This document shows, in pieces, positions 13,301-25,300 of a stretch of 64,000 bases of DNA (positions within the stretch are counted from its first letter, which is position 1; each line of letters opens with the position of its first letter). Where the stretch lies: contig NC_134023.1 of assembly GCF_040712315.1 (NCBI RefSeq), positions 13,153,442-13,217,441 on the forward strand, read 5' to 3'. The notes beneath the pieces are model-generated. The model saw only the letters and a program-made list of their open reading frames with translations, ran no database searches and had not been told where the DNA came from. Source of the stretch: Castanea sativa. Taxonomy: Eukaryota > Streptophyta > Magnoliopsida > Fagales > Fagaceae. The position numbers and the translations under genes were made by a program.

Positions 13301-16300
13301 ACAAGTGGTGGTTTTTGAAGCTCCGGCTGAAAATGCTATCTTGACAATTGTGGGTGGTGTGGACAGTAGAGACCGTGGTATTAATGGGGAGAACAAGTTT
13401 AAGGAGAAAATTCTGGAACAAAACAAATTCAGATTTCCTTTGAATAATTTGAATTCAAAAGATGTTGATTTTGGAAAGGAGCGACAAATTAGGTTACGTT
13501 GGTTAGGGAAAGGTTTGATTGTGGAAGTGAATGACTGTGGAAAGAGGCAGGTATCTTGGGCTCGTTATAAGTGTGATAAGCAAGTTGTTAATTGGGTAGC
13601 ACGGGGGCCAAATTCGCTCAGATTGATATTATGGGAATGGGCCCTTGGCCTTCAGAAGCCCATGCACCTCTATTGGGTAATTATAAGAGTTACTTAGGCC
13701 CAATTTTGACAAGCCCAAGTAACTTTGAAGCTAGCGAGTGTTCCAAGCATACCCAAAACAAACTCAGTCCAGTTCTTACGGGCCCAATTGTTGCTGCAGG
13801 GGTTAAGTTTTCATGTTCCTCTGGCTTGAGCTCAAAGATGAGTGACATGAGCTCTATGGTGCACCTCGTGGGCATAGTGCTTGTGCCTTTGCCACCAAGG
13901 AGGACGGCGATGGTTTTGATGGTCTCTTTGGTCACGGATTCTTCCTTATCGGTGTTGGAAGTCCCAGGCGAGAGTGGCTATGGCAGTCAGTTGAGTCCGA
14001 GTTGGCCTACCCAGTCATCCACCATGCCGATCTTGACAGCGGAAGTGGCCCAGGCATCCTTTGAGCCAAGATTGACATCCTTAGAGTCGATATCGGCTTT
14101 TTTCGAGCCGGCAGTGGCAATGGTGCAGTCACCTAGCGACCCAATGGAGTTAGCGGTGGTGAGTTCATCATCTCCGGTGGCGACAAAGGATGAGGATGAG
14201 GAATTTGTAGGTTCGGAGGTAATGGTTGCGGTACATGAGTCTTTTGATTTTAAGGAAGTACATCACTCTTGTCCCACTATTAGGGAATTGGTTGGAGATT
14301 TGGATAAATCATGGGGCAACTCCAACGAGTGGAAGTTACAATTGCGTGATGGTCGGCAAATAGTCCTCTGTCTCTATATTGATCTCTAGAGAGCATGTTG
14401 GATGGCTCAGTCACAGAGGGAGAAGCTGTAACAGGTAATGATTCTCTTGTTAATGAAGGTCAGATGTTTAGCTGGGCAAATGAATGTGATGAGTTAGTAT
14501 ATTCTTTGTCTGTTGTTATTGGGTTAGAGGATGAGATTTGGGAATTTGATGAGAGGTCGATGACTTGGGAGAGAGGTAGCGAGGCTCTAGTTGTGGTACC
14601 TTTGGCCATAGAAGTTCCCTTGGAGTTGGAGTATTGTTCTTTGAAGGAGTTTGGGTGTAAGAAGAAAGTTGATAGCAATCAATTATCACAATGGGTAATC
14701 AATCGGATTAAGGCTTTTAGAAAATCAGTGGGAAGTTCAGTGGAAGTTTTGAGGAGCAAATTACAGGATTGTTGTTAGCTATAGAGGGCAGGAAAAAGAA
14801 TAAACAACATCATGTAGTAGGTGATAAAATGAAGCAGGTCAAACTGGGGCAGAAAGGTCAGCGGGAGTTGAAAAATTTATTGGTCTTTATGAATGTTGAG
14901 TATGGTTCAACTATACTAAGGAGTGCAAGTAAGGAGCGGGCTGTTGTGGTTCATCAATGAATTTGAAAATTATTTCTTGGAATGTTAGAGGGTTGAATGA
15001 GCAGGATAAAAGGTTGCGGGTTAGAAATCTGGTTAGGAAATAGGGGCCAAATGTTGTTTGTCCTCAAGAAACTAAAATGGAGTTGATAACTAGAGTTGTG
15101 ATTTACATTTTGTGGGGTCGTAAACATGTTGATTGGTCTTACTTAGGCTCTTATGGAGCTTTTGAAGGGGTGTTAATGATGTGGGACACTGGTTGTGAAT
15201 AAAGTGGAGGATGCAGTGGGGTGATTTTCGGTTTCTTGCAAACTTACAAGTGTCACATCAGTTTGTTTGGGCGTTTACTGGTGTTTATGGTCCTAATTCA
15301 TTGAGAGACAAAAGGTTCTTATGGGAGGAATTATTTGGTTTGAGCAGCTAGTGGAATGTTCCATGGTGTGTGGATGGTGACTTTAATGTGGTAAGGTTTC
15401 CTTCCGAATGCTTTGGTTCTACTTCTTTTACTGCTGCTATGTAGGAGTTCTCTAATTTTATTTCTGAGCAAGGCCTCATTGATCTCCCATTACAAGGGGG
15501 ATCTTTCACTTGGTCGGATTCTCGTGAAGTTGCTTCGAAGGCTAGGTTGGACAGATTTTTGTTTTCTGCAGATTGGGAGGATAATTTTCCAGTTGTTTCT
15601 CAACGACGGATGTCTAGGTTGTTATCTAATCACTTCCCGATTGTCCTTGAGGGTGGTTCTTTTCAGAGAGGTAGTAGGCCATTTAGATTTGAGAATATGT
15701 GGCTTAAGGATGAGGGTTTTGTGGCAAATCTAAATTACACTTGGTTAATTGGGCTAAGGTTTGTAAGCCGTTGCAGGTTAGGGGGTTAGGTATTAGACGA
15801 TTGAGGAGTTTTAATTCTGCCTTGTTAGGAAAATGGTTGTGGAGGTATGGCATGGGACTGATGCTTTATGGAGGATGATTATAGAGGCAAAATATGAGAA
15901 TGTTTGAGGTGGTTGCTGCACAAAAAAGGTGACAAGTGCTTATGGTGTTAGCTTGTGAAGATTCATTAGAAGTGGTTGGCTGAATTTTTCTAAATTCCTT
16001 CTGTATGATGTGGGGGATGGTACTAGAGTGAAGTTTTGGAAGCATGTGTGGTGTGGAGATCGTACTCGCCAAGAGGCTTTTCCGAAACTTTATTGTATTA
16101 GTAGGACAAAGGATTCTTTAGTAGCGGCGTTTATGTGTTGGTTTGGTGGAAGGATTCATTGAGATACTAAATTGTCATCCACCATAAGATTGGGAACAAG
16201 AATCTTTTGATCTGTTTATGGATATGGTCTACTCTTCGACTGTATGGGGGTTGGGTCCTGATAAGGTTTGTTGGAAGCTAGCAAGGAGTAGAGTTTTCAA

Positions 16301-19300
16301 GTTTAGAGGATTCCATCTTTCTTTCTACCCTCCTACTCTCTTATCCTTCCCTTGGAGAATGACATGGCAGTTGAAGGATCCTCCAAGGGTAACTTTCTTT
16401 TCATGGATTGCTTCCCTATGTAAGATTTTAACAATAGATAACCTTTGCAATAGACATGTGCTAATTCTTGATTGGTGCTATATGTGTAAAAGTTGTGGGG
16501 AGTCAGTGGATCATCTTTTGCTTTATTGCCCCATAGCTTGTGAGTTGTGGTCGTTAGTGCTCTGTTTGTTTTGAATCCACTGGGTTATGCCTCACAAGGT
16601 TATTGAGTTGTTTGAATCTTGGCTGGGTAAGTTTGGACGACATTGCAACATAGATTTTTGGAGACTTGTGCCTCATTTCTTGATATGGTGTATTTGGCGT
16701 GAAAGGAATGCTAGAAGGTTTGAGGGATGTGAACGTTTTGTGCTATAGATTAATTTTTTTTTTTTGCACACTCTCCTTGATTGGAGTGTGGATTTTTGTC
16801 ATCTTTCTTGTTCTTCCCTTATTGTTTTACTTGATTGTTGTAATTTTGGTTCTTAATTTGTGCTCCTATAGTACATTCCCAATGTACTCGGGTTGGTTGT
16901 TTTCTTTTATTTAATAAAATTTTACGTTACCTATATATATATAAAAAAAAAAAAATAACTTCAGTTAGTTCCCTAAATTTGGCCATACATCTTTTGGCAC
17001 CACAATGCATCGTTACGAAATTGGCCTAACATTTTTTCCAATCACTCAACACTAGTACTCATGGTGGATAAAATGTATATTGCCATATTACAAGAGAATG
17101 TGTTTCTAGAGGAAAAACTCATTTTGCATATCACAAAAAAATTTATATCTAGAATTAGTAAAGGTTATAAAGCAAAGAAGCACCCGTATTTTTCCCTTGA
17201 ACAGTTGCAATGCCCTTGGAAACGCCCAAAACCTTTTCTAATCAATGAAGTTCTTGAAAATGTATAAAAGGGAAGCTGACAGGAAAACAAGTACATTGAT
17301 ATCAATGATTATAACCATAATGAAATTTTGAATCTCCCCTTCCCCTCCCCTAGGTGCCAAAACTTTCCTATAAAAAAAAGCAGATAAAGAAGTTTCTTAT
17401 GACACATTCAATGCAAGAGAGATTAGGCAGCTCACATCTTTTGTGAATTTTTAAACCATTGAACCCTGAAGTTTAAATTTCTGAGCGAGTAGATTGGATC
17501 AGAGGACCTAACAAATAAATTTTTATGCTTGTGTATGCTTTGAGATGTTTAGAATTTCCATGAGCACAATCAAGCCATCAGTCATTAATGTTGCTCTCTC
17601 CCTCCCCTTTTCTCAAAAAGTCGACTTAGTAAATGGGTTCTTTGCAATATTTGGCAAATTGATAAGGCTTGATGAAATGGTGTTAAGTTCCAGTGAAGCT
17701 CACATGAGATTCCAGCGTGATTGAGATATTGCTTGAAAGGGACACATCTGCCACTTGAAAAAGGGATTAATATTGTCGAACATGGGATATGTATTTAGTA
17801 GTCTTGATTTATACTTATTTTAATTTTTAAATGTTAAAACACTGAAAACGTTCTTTGATGTCACTTCTTAGTGCCATTATCTTATTTACACCATAGATTC
17901 ATTATCATTAATTTTGCTTTTCAATTATGCCACTGGTATTTATTAAAACTGCTGCATACTTTCCCTGGTAAAACTATTAATAACCATACAGCATTATTTT
18001 TCACTCTCAATTGTGCTTTTAGTAGACACAATCATTAAATTACTTAATGCATTATCTATTTTATCGAGCATCTTGCCTGTTAATAAATTGCAGGTCTTGA
18101 AAGCAGCTTCACTTCTAGTTTCTTTCTAAAGTCCATTACCATCTACCCAATAAAATCATGTGCAGGATTCAGTACAGAAAGGTGGCCTCTGAGCATATCT
18201 GGTATTGCATTTTGGACATTATAAGTATTATTTTTTTGATGAAGTATGTGTGATACATCATTAATTTCTTCATCTTAATAATAGGTTCGACTGACGGGGC
18301 TGTGATTTTATTAGTTTTGTTGTAGTATGGTAGCCATTTGTGGTTTACACATTTCATGTTCTTGTGCTTGGATGAATATGTAACACATCATTAATTTATT
18401 TGGGATATAATGGAGCATTGTATACATCAAAGGTCAAATGCCAAATAACATATCAGCGATAATATGATTTTATTTCCAGTTGTATGTCAATTATATTAAA
18501 AGGTTATTTAGGGCCTACTAGGAATCATGCAGTTTGGAACTTCTGTTCAGATTAGCAACAACAGAACATGCCATAGAAAATGATTTTTACTTCCGTTGTT
18601 TTGTACTTTTTCCCCCTGGATAAATAAATAATTTCATTGGAAAGGAAAATAGAAGCCTAAGCTCATGTTTAAAGACTTACAAGGAGTGATCTAAAGCAAA
18701 CATAAGTAATAGGTAGTCTAGAAGCAATTGCAGTTGGAATAGAGTAGGCTAGTTCATAAATAATTTCCTAAGTCAACTGGTAATTGTGAATGACTTCTCT
18801 AGCATGGATTTCCATGTGAAATGTAAACTTTTAAGGAAGTTTCCAGGAAAGCTCTTTATGTATTTTCTTTCTCTTTATGTGTAATTCCGCTTTCCTCAAT
18901 TTGTTGCTTCCATTCCATTCTAGAGGCACATGAATAGGTGGTTTTGCCAACATTTTTGGTAAGGCTATAACTCGATGAGATAGAATGCGATCCAAATTTT
19001 ATATTTGTCCACAAGGTAATAGTGGAAAAGGGAAAAGTCAAAAGGTTGTTTGCTATCTTTACTGACTAGTGTCTATTTGACCTCATTCCAGAACTCTGAA
19101 GAGTATTAAATACTTGTCTTCAGAATAGCCCTCAAAATCCTTCATGATTTGAAGTTGCAAGCGGCCTAGGATTTGACCTAATACAATAAATAGAATAATA
19201 TAGTTCGGCAGATTTATTCAGTCAGAATCTTATTTTATTTTAAAACCAAACGATTATTTAAATACAATTTCAGCGACTTCTTCCCATTCTTTTATAGGTG

Positions 19301-22300
19301 CAATGTCTCTGTGATGTTGGACAAACCAAACTTTGTAACAATAAAATTAAACAATAGGAAAAATAAGGATAGAACCTAGGAGTTAGCACCTAAACTTGTT
19401 TGGAGTATGCATCAAGCGAGGAAAAAACTAATTCTAACGTAGCATACTAAAACATAATTCTAATTGACGTCGGAAACTCTAATTTGCTAATTGCAAAAAT
19501 AACCTTGCTTCTGAAAATTAAAATACTAATAATCTAATAAACTACTAGGACCATTTACTTAAAAAAAAAAAACTACTAGGTACAAAAATAAAATTATACA
19601 TGGCCAATAAAAATACAATTGACTGGCAAAATAAAATAGAACTAAATTCAAATAAAAAATTTATTTCTCTTCCTGCATCACTGTGTGTGTGTGTGTGTAT
19701 AATTACTCTGTTTGAGATGCAGGAAATTAAGTTTTTTTTTTTTAGTCATCTGAAATCTAAGTGGCATGTGTTCTCTGATACTCTTTGATAATATTTGATA
19801 GTTGTCTTGTATCAGATATTTCAAAATACTAATTATATATCTGTGAATTTTGAACAGGTCTGAGATACGATCATGAGTGGCTTCTTAAAAGCCTAACTGG
19901 CGAAATTCTTACCCAGAAGAAGGTGAAATTTTTCTTTAAATAAGTACACTTTTTGTTTTTGTTTGTTTGTTTGTTTATGGCAGGCTTTGTGTTAAATTTC
20001 TATGATGTTTCACTAGTGGGATATGCATTAGTGACTAAAGACAACAGGAATTATGTCTTGTTTTCGAGGAAAATTTTAAAGTCCAAATCTTCTGACAAGC
20101 CAATGTTCTCTTAATTCTGAACTGCCTTAAACCTCCTTTAATGTATCTTAAGAACCATAATTGTTGGCAACAATTATATTTATGCTGTAATAGTTGTTAA
20201 TTTTTTTATGTATTTGCTAAGAGTGTCTTAGGGAGGTTCTTTCACTATTTTGTTATGGAAAGCTAGCAAATTGACAAAAAAGAGATCACCTAAAATTTAT
20301 TTCTACGTTTTGGGGGGTAAACTTAGAAAAAATCTGAGTCAGAGAAATGACATGCCCCCCACCTCATTCTTGGGTCTTTATGATCTATGTACTGAATTTG
20401 TTGTTAGGTCTACCTGTTCCATCAATAGGTTTGTCTTTTGTTTCCCAAGATTATTATGCCATAGCTATTACACTTAAGTTCATGGAGAGGCTGTCTTTCA
20501 TCTTTATGCTTATTCCACTTATCTGCTAAAATTATTGACCTAGTTTTAGATGAAAGATTTTATTTTTGTTTGATATTGTATCTGGGTTGAGTTTGTTTCT
20601 ACATATTCTTTCCATTTTTGGAGTGTTTAGTAGCCATACTCTTACTCATTTCTTGTCATGTCAACATGGGTATGCGAGGGTAAAGTTAAAGGTCTAGGTA
20701 ACATAAATTATGCTATTATGTATGTAAGTGTTATTTGGGAGTAACTGTTGTTTGACATGTGTCAATTACTTAAAAATAAACAGATAATGATTTGTTAGAT
20801 AAACATATCTTCATTCTTCATTGTTTAATATTTTAATTTTTAATTGGAATGACTTGATTTTGTAGCTGCCTGAAATGTGCCTTATCAGTACTTCCATTGA
20901 CCTCCATCGGGGAATAATGTTTGTTGAGTCACCACGTTGCAAAGAGGGACTGCAGATCAACCTTAAATCAGACTTACAAAGTGGTGGTAGAGAAGAAGTT
21001 GATTTATATGGCCAGAGGTGAGATAAGATATCCATGCTAATTATCTTCATTCAGCTATCAAAGAAAAATAAAATCTTTCCTTGGGTTGCTCAGAAATAAA
21101 ACTGATTTAACTTGGTTGGACTATCATTGCTGCCTATACCAGTTAGCATAAGATAAGGGTCATAAGATAAGTATTTGGAAGCAGAAGATTCCTTCTAGTG
21201 AAGCTTTCTTTGTTTGGACTGCTGCCTTAGGGAAATGCTTGACGATTAATAATTTACGAAAAAGGAAGGTGTAGATTTTGGACTGGTGCTACATGTGCAA
21301 GAGAAATAGTGAATCGGTTGACCATCTCTTCCTTCATTGTCCTATTGCTATGGATCTATGGTCTATGGTTTTGGGTTTATTTGGAGTAACTTGGGTTATG
21401 CCGCATACTGTTTTGGGGTTGTTAGGGTGTTGGCAAGGCAGTTTTGGTCGTCATCGAAATGGTTATATTTGGTCCATCGTTTCTCATTGCTTAATGTGGT
21501 GTCTTTGAGGGAGAGAAATAGTAGATGTTTTGAAGATATTGAGCGATCTATTCCGGACCTTAAGCTATGCTTTTTTAGAACTTTAGTGGATTGGTTGTTT
21601 GCTTTGCAAAAACAATCATTCCCTTCTTTTATTGATTTCCTAGACTCTTGCAATTTTTGTATTTGATTTCTTGACCCCTTGTACACTCCCTGTGTACTAG
21701 GGTGTTCTTTTTTGATATTAATAAACCTTATTACTTATCAAAAAAAGGGTCATAACTCAAGCAACAATAATGTTGATGAGGACGATGACAACTATGAACA
21801 ATATGTCTATGGAACCATTGCTGAAAAATAAGTTGGCAACAATACCTAGCATAGGATTTAATGATATGTTAGGCAAATTGGAATAAACATGAAAAGCTTG
21901 GTCACTTTTTTGATCCTGTCTGCTGTAACCTTAAATATTGCGCATCTAGATATTAGTAAGTTTTACTATTGTGAGAGATATTTAGTTTTACACACACACA
22001 CACACACACACATATAAGTAACTGAGAGATATCTAGATTTAAGCTACTTTACCAGGATGTGCTTTGTTACCAATTTATACACATTTGACAACATTATTTA
22101 AGAAATGATTTTTAATGGCTTATATTGCCAGTTGTACCTGACCTGACTAGGTCTTTTAAAGGACAGTGATGATTTCCTGATAATCCTAGTCAAGAGAAAG
22201 GCTTCTTGAGTGAGCTGGTTTGAGTTCTGTATTTGAGCCAATTTGAAAATGTCCACCACATTAAAATTAACAAAGTCCAAAGCTAATCCTAGTTTTTCTC

Positions 22301-25300
22301 TTCTATTTTCTTTTTAGTTTTTGTTACTTTTTCTTTAACTTTTATTACAATATCTACCCCTCCCCCCTTTCTGAAAAAAACCATTTTGAAAAAATGATCT
22401 ACTAGTTGGCTTTCTGAAAGTTGGATTGGAACTAATTAATGTGCAATCCAAGGAGAGGTTGAAATTGGAGAAGTGATGTTCCCAGATGTTCAAACTTTCA
22501 ATGTAAAATTATCATTGTGTGGTGTTTTATAGTGAAATTTCATAGCTCATCATATCTGTTGTCTATCTTTAGAAAAAAAAGCTTGCAATCTGAGTTTGAT
22601 TTTGCTCTCTCTTGCTGAGGCCAAAAGATTTGGCTGAGGAATAAGCAAACGATATTTTGTTGCCTAGTGCCTAGTACTATTATAGTGAGAATGTTTCTTT
22701 ATACATGTGATTGACTATCAAAAACCTTGAATTGCCTCAGTAGCAAGGTGGCACTCTACATGGCATACAACTTGGATATTACAAACATTTGAAATTCTTA
22801 TCGAATATTTTATGATTGCTATGAAGCATACTTACAACAGCCTTTGGATCAGCTTATAGGAACCTTGGTGATAAATTTTGCTTCACTGTCGTGATAAGGG
22901 TCAGAAATGTAAACTTTGGAAGGATACTAAATAAAAATAATAATTTTCAGTTATGCATGGGTGTGTGCTTATACCTCAGAGACAGTGGAAAACACTAGTT
23001 TTGAACTGGATAGAAGATACACTTCTAAGTTCTAATTTGTTTACCAAATTATTTTACATATGACTAACACTGTAAACAAGCAAGAAAATGTAAATGTTAA
23101 ACAACTTATTGATGCTGCAATAATTAAACATCTATCTGATGTACATAAATAAATAGACATTTATTTAATAGAAATACAATGGGTAGTATAATATAGGCCT
23201 ATCCACGGGTTGGTCCGGGTTGGGTTTGTGCCCAACCTAGAACCGACACGACCACTTCGGGTCTCCAAAATCTAGACTCACCACTGACCCGTAAGATGAG
23301 TTGGTTGAGTTCAAGCGTGTTGGATATCAGTTGGTGTTGGTCAGTGCTTAGTCAGACTCGAGGAAGAAGAAAATAGCCGAAATGTGTTGGAAATAGCTGA
23401 AATCCGGTCGGAACTGGCTGAAATCTGCCAGATCTGGCTGACACATGGCTGGATCTAGTGAGATTTCTAAAAGAACTTTCCGGATCTCAAAGAGATCTCA
23501 ACGAGATCTGGCCGGATCTTAATGGATTTGTCGAGATCTTGACGAGATCTTGCCAGATCTCGACATATCTAGCAACAAATGATAAAAAATTCCTCATACT
23601 TTCGAAAATCAACGTGTTTTTGATATATAGGTCGGTCAGATCGGTTGGAATCGGATTTTGAAGAGTAGACTCGTCAATTGACCCGCCAGTCTTGGTTGCT
23701 AAGGCTGAGACCCACTGACGACTATTACCGGTGTCGGGTCGGTTAGTTTTTGGGTATGGATCGGACGGTTGTGTTGGGTTGGTTAGTTACAGGTTCCAAT
23801 GGACAGCCCTAGAATAATATTACAAACACCCAACTAAGTACATTGATCCTTATTTGCACTTATCAAAAAATAATTTATAGGAAAGATGAGATGGAGAAGG
23901 AAAAATTTTGAAATAGCAAAGAGACTGCAATTGTACGACATTGATTTGATGTGCAGTATTGGCGGCTACATAGAGATTAGGTCCACTTTACAAAATTCTA
24001 GATTTTGAATTCATAACCTTTCCCAAAACTAACTAAAATTTTTCTGTTTACTTTCACCACAGTATTAGGGTTTAACATGTTGAAACTTCAGATTTTCCCA
24101 TCTAAGGGTGTGTTTGGATACCGCTTATTTTGCTGAAAACTGAAAACAATAAAAAAGTTATTGTTCATGCGCGGGATACTGTTCATTTGCCTATTTGCAC
24201 TGTTCATGTCCCATGAAAAGTGCAATAGGCACTGGTTAAAAAAAAAAAAAAAAAAAAACAGCTGAAACGCAAAACGTAAAACGCACCTGCACAATCCAAA
24301 CGCTACCTAAGTTTAAAACCAAAAAAGGGGAAATAAGTAGGAAGGTATGATTGTACATTTGTTCTTTACTACTTAAATTTTAAAATATACTAGAAAATAT
24401 CACATATATTTCTGAAACTTGGATTGAAAATTTCTTTTAGTCTTTACACATCCTCTTCATCATGTTTAGCTTCCAAGGTTATGACTAATTGTTATTTGTT
24501 GGTTAGATATGAAGCCCAGGGTTATTCCAATGAAGTCAACAATTGGTTTAGCCTTGCCATTGGTCGAACTTGCTGTTTGCTACGGTATTCAATGTCCAAT
24601 GATTACTTGCTCTTGAATAAGTGTAAAAATGGGGGAATGCGTAGAGATATGCAGAGCAGAGTGACCTTTGCCAATGAAGCTCAGTTCTTATTAATATCTG
24701 AGGAGAGCGTATCTGACCTCAATAAAAGAATAAGCTCAAGTATGTCCTTGTACTGTGTTCACTTATGAATAAGTTACTGAAATTAGTTAATTTCCAGTTC
24801 TGTTTGAAAGTGCTGCTTTCTTTTTAGGCTACACATTTGATACTGAAAATATATTTGAAGATGTGTAATAATACTTGGACCTTCCCTTAGCAATATTATG
24901 TTAGTCGTTTAATTAAAAAACACTGCACCTTGACCTTTATAGAGCATCAAACCTCTTAATATAATTAAAAGGTATACCAATACCTTAATTGTTGGTTAGG
25001 ACCCAGCCAAGAGGTCAGTTATTGAGGGCTTGTTTTAGTCAAAAGTTGGCTTACCAGAAAACATATTTTGATGCAGTGAAACAAGTTTTATATTAGCCAA
25101 TTTCAAATCATTCCTTTAAAGTAAATAAAATAAGATAAATATAAATAATTGAGCCATAGAAAATTTTTTCATAGCTGGACCGTTTTCCCCTTTGGCTATC
25201 ATTCCAAGTTTTGTACTTATGGTGGTCCATGGTTGGGAATCTTTTTGAATTGTATGTAAACTATTAATTTATCGTAGCAGATGTACAGACGGGTGCTTTC

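Larger units (their letters stand above)
8477..16955 (+). mobile_element. L1-type LINE with both ends, RT domain deleted, split by a nested insertion
   Basis: Flanked by TAACTTTGGTTAG (8464-8476) and TAACTTCAGTTAG (16956-16968), an 11/13 match taken as the target duplication. The left piece, 8477-9175, encodes the start of ORF1 ([19 protein letters not shown]). The right piece, 13281-16955, holds the rest of ORF1, the endonuclease start ([15 protein letters not shown] at 14957) and then, after about 15780, the post-RT region and zf-RVT ([16 protein letters not shown]). An A-run ends it. The RT core is missing, so an internal deletion lies near 15770. ORF1 has frameshifts. Interrupted by the minus-strand LINE at 9176-13280. 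Confidence 0.82.
8281..18093 (+). other. 9.8-kb sulfurase intron holding a four-level transposon nest
   Basis: The donor follows ACAAAG at 8281 and the acceptor is CAG before 18094; the reading frame is phase 1 on both sides. Bases 8477-16955 are transposon. Bases 8281-8463 and 16969-18093 are ordinary AT-rich intron with nothing recognisable. Removing the transposons would leave about 1.3 kb, similar to neighbouring introns. Confidence 0.8.

Noticed and set aside
23458..23661. 67-codon ORF in the sulfurase intron
   Set aside because: It lies inside a hAT MITE in a stretch of repeated AGATCT-type words; no domain.
24424..24768. 114-codon ORF as a separate gene
   Set aside because: It is a sulfurase exon (24507-24739) extended into intron at both ends.
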